Below are positions 1 to 5,748 of a stretch of 6,879 nucleotides of DNA, in pieces. The DNA lies in contig JABMNQ010000141.1 in the NCBI GenBank assembly GCA_013204495.1, positions 1 through 6,879 on the forward strand, written 5' to 3'. This stretch comes from Candidatus Pelagibacter sp. Its GTDB lineage: Bacteria > Pseudomonadota > Alphaproteobacteria > Pelagibacterales > Pelagibacteraceae. Position numbers and translations under genes: made by a program. How positions within the stretch are numbered: the stretch's first letter is position 1; the number at the start of each line of letters is the position of its first letter. The notes below the pieces were generated by a model. That model searched no databases and was not told the DNA's origin. It worked only from the letters and a program-made list of their open reading frames with translations.

Positions 1-1
1 T

Positions 2-304
2 TCTAAAAGCTTTTTTTCATTCTTTAAAGATGGTTTTTTAGTAGCAGGAACAAGTCCAAAAGCATGGATGTTCTTTCCGTTAATTTTTCCACAGTTTATT
101 GATTTTAATTCAAATTATGTTGTGCAATTTTTTATTTTGATAACAACGTATGTAGTTTTAGATTTTTTATCTTTGATCGCTTACGCCGTACTCGCTAGAA
201 AATTAATTGTTTGGATAAAAACAAACCCAAAGGTTATTAATACAATTTCAGCGTGCATATTAATAATAATTGCTATAATTATTTCATTTATACAAAGATA
301 TTAA
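2..304 (+). CDS. LysE/RhtB-family amino-acid exporter, C-terminal part (5' end outside window)
   Basis: This is an inner-membrane efflux protein of the LysE/RhtB translocator family, which exports amino acids such as lysine, homoserine or threonine; the substrate cannot be told from this part. The frame is open from base 2 and gives 100 residues before the TAA at 302-304. The first in-frame ATG (68) lies inside the conserved block, so it is not the true start. Seen directly: a block reading F-K-D-G-F, then S-P-K-A-W-M-F-F, then P-Q-F-I, which matches the family's 'G...NPKa..FF..PQF' signature just before its last membrane helices. Two long hydrophobic segments follow, and the protein ends with a hydrophobic helix and a short basic tail, as is normal for the family. 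The full protein is usually about 200-210 residues, so roughly half is missing. A 113-base spacer separates it from dctP, so it probably belongs to a different transcription unit. Confidence 0.82.
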   Translation, partial: SKSFFSFFKDGFLVAGTSPKAWMFFPLIFPQFIDFNSNYVVQFFILITTYVVLDFLSLIAYAVLARKLIVWIKTNPKVINTISACILIIIAIIISFIQRY

Positions 305-356
305 ATACAAATTATTTAATTTCAGAATTACAATGTCATCTAAATTGATGAATTTA

Positions 357-384
357 TTGTTTGTTCTCAGCAATTTATTATAAT
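357..384 (+). promoter_or_regulatory. Candidate sigma70-type promoter for the dctPQM operon
   Basis: The 113-base spacer before dctP contains TTGTTT (357-362) as a -35-like element and a perfect TATAAT (379-384) as a -10 element, 16 bases apart. Transcription would start near 391, giving a leader of about 27 bases that ends in the ribosome-binding site AAGGA (407-411), 6 bases before the dctP ATG at 418. The spacer is very AT-rich, so chance matches are possible. The near-consensus spacing and the position ahead of the first gene of the operon are the support. I saw no clear operator palindrome beside it. Confidence 0.45.
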
Positions 385-417
385 AATTTTTTATTAATCT
401 AAATATAAGGACAAAAA

Positions 418-1416
418 ATGTTTAAGAAAATTAATTCTATTTTATTAGCACTAGCACTTGTTTTTGCTGCAGGGACTTCGTCGTCTTTTGCTGCATGCGA
501 TCCAGGTGAGCGTGTTGTCAAACTATCACATGTAACAGGTGGAACAACTCACCCTAAAGTAGTTGCTGCAAACAATTTTGCTGAGCAAGTAAACAAACAG
601 CTAAATGGTAAGCTTTGTGTTGAAGTTTATCCAAATAGTACATTGTTTGGTGATTCAAAAGAGCTTGAAGCGCTTCTTTTAGGAGATGTACAATTATTAG
701 CACCTTCACTATCAAAATTTGGCTCTTATACAAAAAAGTATGGAGTATTTGATCTTCCATTTATCTTTAAAGATATGGATTCTGCAATGGCATTCACTTC
801 ATCTAAATCAGGAAAAGACTTATTGAATACTATGGAAGATGTTGGGTTAGTAGGACTGGGTTATTGGATGAGCGGAATGAAATATTTTTCAGCTAATAAA
901 CCTCTAATTTTACCAACAGATGCAAAAGGTTTAAAATTTCGTGTTCAAACTTCAGATGTTGCAAAAGCTATGATTGCAGCAATGGATGCTTCGCCACAAC
1001 CAATGGCTTTTGACGAGGTATATGGAGCTTTACAAACTGGTGTAGTTGATGGTCAGGAGAACACTTGGTCAAACATTTATACTAAGAAATTTTTTGAAGT
1101 TCAGGATAGCACAACACAAACAAGTCACCAATTGCTTGCATACTTGTTTATGACTTCTAAAGAATTTTTAGATAGTCTTGATGCTGATACTCGTTCTAAA
1201 TTCATAAAAATTGCTGATGATGTTACGATTGTTGCAAATAAATCTGTTAAAGATCAAGAAGAAGCAAACCGTCAAAACATTTTAAAGGCAGGTGGTAAAA
1301 TCAACGAATTGAATGCAAAACAGCGTAAACAATGGGTTGACGCTATGAAACCTGTTTGGAAGAAATTCGAAGCTGAAATTGGTGCAGACCTTATTGCTGC
1401 AGCAGCTTCGTTTTAA
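418..1416 (+). CDS. dctP: TRAP transporter periplasmic solute-binding protein DctP (C4-dicarboxylate type)
   Basis: This is the secreted receptor that captures a carboxylate substrate in the periplasm and delivers it to the DctQM membrane complex for sodium-driven uptake. The 332 residues are normal length for the family. Residues 1-25 form a signal peptide: basic start, hydrophobic core, S-F-A before the cut. The mature part carries the DctP hallmarks: L-L-L-G-D-V-Q around 86-92, A-P-S-L-S-K-F at 95-101, F-D-L-P-F at 111-115, G-L-K-F-R-V-Q at 171-177 with Arg175 as the expected carboxylate-binding arginine, A-L-Q-T-G-V-V-D-G-Q-E-N at 204-215, and a C-terminal V-W-K-K-F-E-x-E-I-G-A-D-L-I. This pattern closely resembles characterised C4-dicarboxylate receptors such as Pseudomonas DctP. 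Related C5 diacids are possible, and the glaH gene downstream makes glutarate worth considering. Cys27 and Cys67 could form a disulfide. The start is supported by AAGGA 6 bases upstream. A hairpin follows the gene. Confidence 0.95.
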   Translation: MFKKINSILLALALVFAAGTSSSFAACDPGERVVKLSHVTGGTTHPKVVAANNFAEQVNKQLNGKLCVEVYPNSTLFGDSKELEALLLGDVQLLAPSLSKFGSYTKKYGVFDLPFIFKDMDSAMAFTSSKSGKDLLNTMEDVGLVGLGYWMSGMKYFSANKPLILPTDAKGLKFRVQTSDVAKAMIAAMDASPQPMAFDEVYGALQTGVVDGQENTWSNIYTKKFFEVQDSTTQTSHQLLAYLFMTSKEFLDSLDADTRSKFIKIADDVTIVANKSVKDQEEANRQNILKAGGKINELNAKQRKQWVDAMKPVWKKFEAEIGADLIAAAASF

Positions 1417-1435
1417 TTTTATTTTTAGATTATTC

Positions 1436-1468
1436 AAAAAAAGGGGGAGCGTGCTCCCCCTTTTTTTT
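1436..1468 (+). terminator. Strong hairpin terminator/attenuator between dctP and dctQ
   Basis: GGGGGAGC (1443-1450) is a perfect inverted repeat of GCTCCCCC (1453-1460), and the flanking run of seven A (1436-1442) can pair with the eight T (1461-1468). This is the classic G+C-rich stem plus U-tract of a rho-independent terminator, in otherwise AT-rich DNA. It lies after the dctP stop (1416) and only 15 bases before the dctQ ATG (1484). Because the operon continues, it probably acts as a partial terminator and/or 3'-end stabiliser, so that more DctP is made than DctQM. The A-tract would let it work on the minus strand too, but no minus-strand gene is seen. Confidence 0.9.
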
Positions 1469-1483
1469 ATATAAAAGAATTTA

Positions 1484-2167
1484 ATGATAGCTGGATACAC
1501 CCCTCATTTTTTATTATTTGGAATAGTGATAGTGCTATTTATTTGGGAGCACTTTTATCCTAAGACTGTAGATAAATTAGAAGACAATCTAATGGTTTTT
1601 TTGATGGCATTGTTAACTGTTGTTTCGTTTAGTCAAGTTGTTGCTCGTTATGGATTTAATACTGGATGGTCAGCTGCACTTGAGTTCACCATGGTTATAT
1701 TCTCATGGCTGATTTTAATTGGTATGAGCTATGGTATAAAACGAAGCTCACATTTAGGAGTAGATATTTTAATAAAAGTTGTCCCAAAACCAGTTGCTAA
1801 ATGGCTTGCAATTTTTGGAGCTGGCACTGGTCTTGTTTATGGTTTGGTTTTGCTTGATGCATCTTGGCTTCAAGCCATAGGTATTGAAACTAGATCTGGT
1901 GCAATCGAGTATTGGGCAAAAATGTACAAGATAAATATTGGTACTGAGGAACTTCGATGGCCAGTTTGGGTTCAAGAAGTATTTGGTGTTAAAGATCGTG
2001 TACAACGTTGGTTTGTTCTTGTTATTTTACCCATCAGTTTAGCACTACTTTGCTATAGAAGCTTACAAGCTATGGTGCATATCTATCGTGGAGAACGTGA
2101 GATGGTAATTGCAGGACACGAAGCTGAAGATCTTGTGAATAAAAACAAAAATATATTAAAGGATTAG
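1484..2167 (+). CDS. dctQ: TRAP transporter small membrane subunit DctQ
   Basis: This is the small integral-membrane subunit that pairs with DctM in the TRAP complex. Four core hydrophobic helices are visible near residues 36-56, 64-83, 105-127 and 176-194. The family signature around helix 2 and the following loop is present: F-S-W-L-I-L-I-G-M-S-Y-G-I followed by S-S-H-L-G-V-D-I-L (88-96). At 227 residues it is longer than the common 160-180. The extra length is a hydrophobic N-terminal stretch (9-21), a polar loop of about 45 residues between helices 3 and 4 (130-172), and a charged tail after 200. Some C4-dicarboxylate DctQ proteins are also over 200 residues. The ATG at 1484 has only a weak AAGA-like site (1475-1478) and sits just after the terminator hairpin, so its expression may depend on read-through. 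The gene ends 6 bases before dctM. Confidence 0.92.
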   Translation: MIAGYTPHFLLFGIVIVLFIWEHFYPKTVDKLEDNLMVFLMALLTVVSFSQVVARYGFNTGWSAALEFTMVIFSWLILIGMSYGIKRSSHLGVDILIKVVPKPVAKWLAIFGAGTGLVYGLVLLDASWLQAIGIETRSGAIEYWAKMYKINIGTEELRWPVWVQEVFGVKDRVQRWFVLVILPISLALLCYRSLQAMVHIYRGEREMVIAGHEAEDLVNKNKNILKD

Positions 2168-2173
2168 ATTGTA

Positions 2174-3793
2174 ATGGAAACATTAATGTTGTTTGTCATG
2201 GTTCTTAGTTTTTTATTTGTTGGAGCACCTGTAGGTTTATCTCTAGGTTTATCTTCTATTTTATATGTTGCTTTATTCACTAGTGAGTCTTTATCATCAG
2301 TCGCTATTTCACTATTTGGTGTAGGAACTCACTATACTCTATTAGCTATTCCATTTTTTATATTAGCTTCGACCTTTATGTCTACAGGAGGTGTTGCTAA
2401 GCGATTAATCAGGTTTGCTATTGCATCCGTGGGCCACTTTCGAGGTGGTCTTGCTATGGCTTCAGTTCTGGCATGTATGATGTTTGCGGCTTTATCTGGC
2501 TCATCGCCAGCAACTGTAGTTGCAATTGGTACGGTTGCAATTGCTGGAATGCGACAAGTGGGTTATTCAAAAGAATTTGCCTCAGGAATAATTGCAAACG
2601 CAGGAACACTTGGTATTTTGATCCCGCCTTCAATTGTAATGGTTGTTTATGCTTCATCTGTAGATGTGTCTGTTGGAAGGATGTTTCTAGCAGGTGTCGT
2701 TCCTGGAGCAGTTGCTGGTTTAATGTTGATGCTGGTAATTTATGTAGTTGCTTGCTACAAAAATCTACCAGCTGAAAAGTGGAAAGGGATAAGTGAATTA
2801 ATAGCAAGTGGAAAAGATGCTTTTTGGGGATTGTTTTTAATCGTTATTATAATGGGTGGTATTTATGGTGGAGTGTTTACGCCCACAGAAGCCGCAGCCG
2901 CAGCCGCAGTATACTCTGCTTTTGTTGCAATATTTATTTATCGAGACATGGGCCCTTTTAAAAACGAACCATGGATTCGTAAAACAGACACACGTGATGC
3001 AATCATTGGATTCAAAGCAATAGTTTATGGAATAACTTTTTTATTAGTTTGTTTAATTCTATCTTTTTTTGCATTGTCGGATTTAGATAACGTAAAATTT
3101 ACAGATCGATTCCAATGGTCCTTTATTTTTTCAATCCTTTTAATGATAGCGTATATTTATTGGCGCTATCAAACAATCCAACCTTTTAAAGTGCTATCAT
3201 TAATTTATCAGGGTCTAAGCATTTGGGTGCGTAACTTTGTAATTATGTTTAAAGGTCTAATACCAGCGCTAGCAGGAAAAGAAACTAAACAAGCGATTTT
3301 GGATGCTACTAAAACTACAGTAATGCTGATGTTTATTATTGCGAATGCATTAATATTCGCCCATGTTTTAGCATCAGAACGAATACCACAAACAATAACA
3401 GAATTTATGCTTAGTGCAGGTTTTAATTGGTTCACTTTTTTAATTGCAGTTAACATCCTTTTACTAGTTGGTGGTCAATTTATGGAACCATCAGGACTCC
3501 TACTAATTGTTGCTCCAGTGGTATTCCCAATTGCAATGGAGTTAGGTATCGATCCAATCCATTTAGGTATAATTATGGTAGTGAATATGGAAATTGGAAT
3601 GATTACTCCGCCTATTGGACTTAACTTGTTTGTGACTTCTGGTATTACTGGAATGAGCTTAGCTCAGGTAGTAAAAGCCGCTTTACCATTCATGGCAGTT
3701 CTTTTTGTTTTTTTAATCATAGTCACTTATGTTCCTTGGCTATCAACTTGGTTGCCAACCATGGTAATGGGTCCTGAGATCATTACAAAATAA
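2174..3793 (+). CDS. dctM: TRAP transporter large membrane subunit DctM, expanded form
   Basis: This is the large channel-forming subunit that moves the substrate across the inner membrane with sodium ions. Family motifs are clear in both halves: S-G-S-S-P-A-T-V (108-115), G-T-L-G-I-L-I-P-P-S (144-153), T-P-T-E-A-A-A (236-242), M-E-P-S-G near 437-441, and N-M-E-I-G-M-I-T-P-P-I-G-L-N-L-F-V (471-487). Typical DctM proteins have about 425-440 residues; this one has 539. The excess lies between about 262 and 370, after the T-P-T-E-A block and before the conserved I-L-D-A-T-K-T-T (375-382). It holds two hydrophobic stretches near 282-300 and 315-330, so it may add two helices. The ribosome-binding site AAAGGA (2158-2163) overlaps the end of dctQ, with a slightly long 10-base spacing. 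The TAA stop shares its last A with an ATG at 3793. Confidence 0.95.
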   Translation: METLMLFVMVLSFLFVGAPVGLSLGLSSILYVALFTSESLSSVAISLFGVGTHYTLLAIPFFILASTFMSTGGVAKRLIRFAIASVGHFRGGLAMASVLACMMFAALSGSSPATVVAIGTVAIAGMRQVGYSKEFASGIIANAGTLGILIPPSIVMVVYASSVDVSVGRMFLAGVVPGAVAGLMLMLVIYVVACYKNLPAEKWKGISELIASGKDAFWGLFLIVIIMGGIYGGVFTPTEAAAAAAVYSAFVAIFIYRDMGPFKNEPWIRKTDTRDAIIGFKAIVYGITFLLVCLILSFFALSDLDNVKFTDRFQWSFIFSILLMIAYIYWRYQTIQPFKVLSLIYQGLSIWVRNFVIMFKGLIPALAGKETKQAILDATKTTVMLMFIIANALIFAHVLASERIPQTITEFMLSAGFNWFTFLIAVNILLLVGGQFMEPSGLLLIVAPVVFPIAMELGIDPIHLGIIMVVNMEIGMITPPIGLNLFVTSGITGMSLAQVVKAALPFMAVLFVFLIIVTYVPWLSTWLPTMVMGPEIITK

Positions 3794-3929
3794 TGATTAA
3801 TAAAGAGTTTTTCTTTAAAGGTTTTAAGCACCAGATAGTCCAGCACTTGCACTTGGGTGCTGTTTTATTGCAATTGGAGCCCTACTTAAAAATTTAGGTT
3901 TTAACATTCAGGAAAGTATTTTTTCTACA
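3793..3929 (+). pseudogene. azlC: Out-of-frame 5' portion of azlC (apparent 1-base frameshift)
   Basis: An ATG at 3793 overlaps the dctM stop by one base (TAATG) and opens a 12-codon reading M-I-N-K-E-F-F-F-K-G-F-K, a typical AzlC-like beginning. That frame then runs into unrelated sequence and stops at 3895-3897. The family-like sequence resumes in the next frame from 3828: A-P-D-S-P-A-L-A-L-G, then C-C-F-I-A-I-G-A-L-L-K-N, continuing without a break into the open frame at 3930. That second frame has a TAA at 3825 and no ATG, GTG or TTG before 3930. One extra A near 3826-3827 would join the two parts into a 231-residue AzlC, the normal family length. The cause may be a sequencing or assembly error in a short A run, or a real mutation. 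Confidence 0.72.
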
Positions 3930-4487
3930 ATGCTAACCTATGCGTTACCAGGCTCTTTAGTAATGGCAGAGTCGTTATTAGTGGGCGCTTCATTATTAAA
4001 TATTTTTTTAGCTGTATGGTTTGTAAATGCTCGTCTTTATCCTATGGCCGTTTCTTTATTCCCTTTGATGATCCACAAAAGTCAACCTAAGTGGAAATAT
4101 TATTTTTCATGCCACTTTATAGCAGTCTCTGCGTGGTTAATAATGAAAAGTAATTATAAAAGCGTAGAAAAAAAACACAGAATAGATTTTTGGATTGGAA
4201 TTGGCTGTGCTACCTGGACAACTGCAGTTATAGGAACTTTTGTTGGATTTTATCTATCAGATTATTTAGATAAAAATATGATGATGGGATTAGCAATTTT
4301 AAATCCTATTTATTTTTTATGCATGATGGTTGGTGCAATGAAAACCATCCAGATAACAGCTTCTGTAATACTAGGTTTATTACTAGGACCAATATTTTAT
4401 TTTTTTTCCCCTGAATGGTCAATCTTACTAGGTGGGTTTATTGGTGGAACAATTGCATACTTTATAGGGGAGCTTAATGTCAACTAG
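3930..4487 (+). CDS. azlC: AzlC family permease, large subunit of an AzlCD/YgaZH-type branched-chain amino acid exporter
   Basis: This is the open frame for the body of AzlC, the larger inner-membrane subunit of a two-component exporter. Known relatives include Bacillus AzlCD (azaleucine resistance) and E. coli YgaZH (valine export). The 185 residues from the first ATG contain the family motif V-N-A-R-L-Y-P-M (32-39), corresponding to the conserved 'vNlRh' region, and about five further hydrophobic segments (roughly 12-31, 90-110, 117-136, 140-158, 162-180). The ATG at 3930 is internal to the family alignment: about 46 residues of AzlC-like sequence lie upstream, partly out of frame, so this start is probably only the longest uninterrupted piece. 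If the frameshift is real, the product would lack its first helix and may not work. The gene overlaps azlD by 11 bases. The exported substrate in this organism is not known. Confidence 0.85.
   Translation: MLTYALPGSLVMAESLLVGASLLNIFLAVWFVNARLYPMAVSLFPLMIHKSQPKWKYYFSCHFIAVSAWLIMKSNYKSVEKKHRIDFWIGIGCATWTTAVIGTFVGFYLSDYLDKNMMMGLAILNPIYFLCMMVGAMKTIQITASVILGLLLGPIFYFFSPEWSILLGGFIGGTIAYFIGELNVN
4466..4472 (+). promoter_or_regulatory. Strong ribosome-binding site for azlD inside azlC
   Basis: AGGGGAG lies inside the last codons of azlC, 4 bases before the azlD ATG at 4477. It fixes that start and the 11-base overlap with azlC. It is the strongest Shine-Dalgarno match in the downstream half of the operon, so azlD can be translated even if ribosomes stop early in the frameshifted azlC. 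Confidence 0.7.
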
Positions 4488-4800
4488 TGTAGTTCTTGCA
4501 ATTTTAGTTACATCTTTAGCTACTTTTTTATCAAGGTTTTTAGGAGCAGTCACATCAAAAGGTATAAAAGAAACTTCAAAATTATTTAGATGGTTTAATT
4601 GTCTTGCATACTCAACTCTTGCAGCATTAATAGCTAGAACGATTATATTTCCTGTGGGTGTTTTATCTGACGCAAGTTACATGAGCAGATTTATTGTAGT
4701 TTTGTTTTGTTTATTTATATTTTTTATTTCAAAAAGAAATTTTGTTTATCCAACTATAATTTCTGCTATTATGATGACACTATTAAGTAACTATCTATAA
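4477..4800 (+). CDS. azlD: AzlD family protein, small subunit of the branched-chain amino acid exporter
   Basis: This is the small inner-membrane partner of AzlC. At 107 residues it has normal family length. Seen directly: hydrophobic helices near 4-24, 43-57, 70-85 and 89-106. The N-terminal T-x-x-x-R-x-x-G pattern (Thr16, Arg20, Gly23) is present, followed by R-W-F-N-C-L-A-Y and A-A-L-I-A-R-T (49-55), matching the conserved 'rwl.yvp.avlaAL' block of AzlD. It begins within the 3' end of azlC, and its TAA stop overlaps the glaH ATG by one base (TAATG). This implies co-translation of exporter and hydroxylase. Its frame is intact, unlike that of azlC. Confidence 0.88.
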   Translation: MSTSVVLAILVTSLATFLSRFLGAVTSKGIKETSKLFRWFNCLAYSTLAALIARTIIFPVGVLSDASYMSRFIVVLFCLFIFFISKRNFVYPTIISAIMMTLLSNYL

Positions 4801-5711
4801 TGAAAAATATTTCAGGATTAACAATAACTGAGCATCAAAACTCAAAAAGAATAGTTAATATTCAAATCAATGATGAAATTTTAGATAAATTAATATTCCC
4901 ATTTAATAAATTTGATATTACCGCTCTTGAGTACAAACCATTTACTCGGTTTACTATTGCAAAAAGTTTAGACGATTTAACATCTAACAAATTAAGTAAA
5001 TTACTTAACTCTATAGTGAGAGACAGAAATACAGGTTGTTTTATAATTGGTCCAAAGAATATTAGTTCAAAAATTACTGATAATTTTTTAGTTAAACTAT
5101 CAACAGCGATCGCACATTTAATAGGCAATCCAAACCATGATTCGATGGCGGGTAAATATTATGCAAGATTTCATGTTAAGCATGAAGATAAAAGTGACTC
5201 TTATTTAAGAAAAGCATACATAAATATGGATCTTCATACAGATGGGACCTACGTGAAAGAGGTAACAGACTGGTTGCTTATGACTAAAATAGAAGAACAT
5301 AATGTTGAAGGTGGAGAGACAGCTATGCTCCATCTTGATGATTGGGAGCATTGTGAGGATTTATTTAATGATCCAATTAGTAAGCAAAACTTTATTTGGG
5401 GATCTCCAAAAAGTAAAAATATAGGTTATAAAGTAGAACACCCTATTTTTTCAACAGACGAAAAGGGCAGACCTAATATTTCATATATAGATCAGTTTCC
5501 TGAACCTCAAAATATGGACCAAGGGAATTTCTTACAAAAGTTATCTGACGGATTAGAAGAAAGTAAGAATAAAGTAATTACTAAATTAGGAGCCGGATCA
5601 ACGATAGTAGCTAATAATTATTTTTGGCTGCATGGCAGAAGACCATTTAAAGAAAACAAGGAATTAAGTAGAGAGCTATTGAGAATTAGAGGCTCTTTCT
5701 TTATTAATTAA
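4800..5711 (+). CDS. glaH: Glutarate 2-hydroxylase (CsiD/GlaH), Fe(II)/2-oxoglutarate-dependent
   Basis: This cytoplasmic dioxygenase converts glutarate, 2-oxoglutarate and O2 to L-2-hydroxyglutarate, succinate and CO2, a step in lysine catabolism through glutarate. Similarity to E. coli CsiD runs along the whole 303 residues. Examples are A-L-E-Y-K-x-F-x-R-F (42-51), A-x-A-H-L-I-G (103-109), G-K-Y-Y-A-R-F (118-124), S-D-S-Y-L-R (132-137), L-H-L-D-D-W-E-H (177-184), Y-I-D-Q-F (229-233) and F-W-L-H-G-R (275-280). The iron ligands His146, Asp148 and His278 are present, as are Arg295 and Arg297 for 2-oxoglutarate. All are offset by exactly 14 from the E. coli numbering (160, 162, 292, 309, 311), which supports the start chosen. 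The start overlaps the azlD stop and has no strong ribosome-binding site, suggesting coupling. In E. coli the gene is followed by lhgO; here a ProC-like gene follows instead. Activity on another short diacid cannot be excluded. Confidence 0.93.
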   Translation: MKNISGLTITEHQNSKRIVNIQINDEILDKLIFPFNKFDITALEYKPFTRFTIAKSLDDLTSNKLSKLLNSIVRDRNTGCFIIGPKNISSKITDNFLVKLSTAIAHLIGNPNHDSMAGKYYARFHVKHEDKSDSYLRKAYINMDLHTDGTYVKEVTDWLLMTKIEEHNVEGGETAMLHLDDWEHCEDLFNDPISKQNFIWGSPKSKNIGYKVEHPIFSTDEKGRPNISYIDQFPEPQNMDQGNFLQKLSDGLEESKNKVITKLGAGSTIVANNYFWLHGRRPFKENKELSRELLRIRGSFFIN

Positions 5712-5748
5712 TTTTAAAATCTTTATAAGTCGTTTATATTGAGGCCTT

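Noticed and set aside
484..498. Possible lipoprotein signal in DctP (F-A-A-C, Cys27).
   Set aside because: The residue at -3 is Phe rather than Leu/Val/Ile, a normal signal-peptidase I site lies just before it, and Cys27 has a likely disulfide partner at Cys67.
2454..2807. Open frame of 117 codons on the minus strand inside dctM, and a 100-codon alternative plus-strand frame at 2473-2775.
   Set aside because: Both lie wholly within the well-conserved dctM coding sequence, have no family resemblance and are low-complexity (Gln/Leu-rich or Cys-rich), as expected of shadow frames.
2891..2908. Three tandem GCCGCA units.
   Set aside because: They encode the alanine run after the conserved T-P-T-E motif of DctM (residues 240-245), where alanines are usual in the family; not an independent repeat.
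3820..3866. Possible programmed -1 frameshift site in azlC: TTTTAAG at the shift point, with AGCACC (3827-3832) and GGTGCT (3856-3861) able to form a stem downstream.
   Set aside because: The heptamer in the starting frame does not fit the X-XXY-YYZ slippery pattern, and the stem would begin right at the shift with no spacer. A missing A is a simpler explanation. The same stem followed by GTTTTA is also too weak and too loopy to call a terminator.
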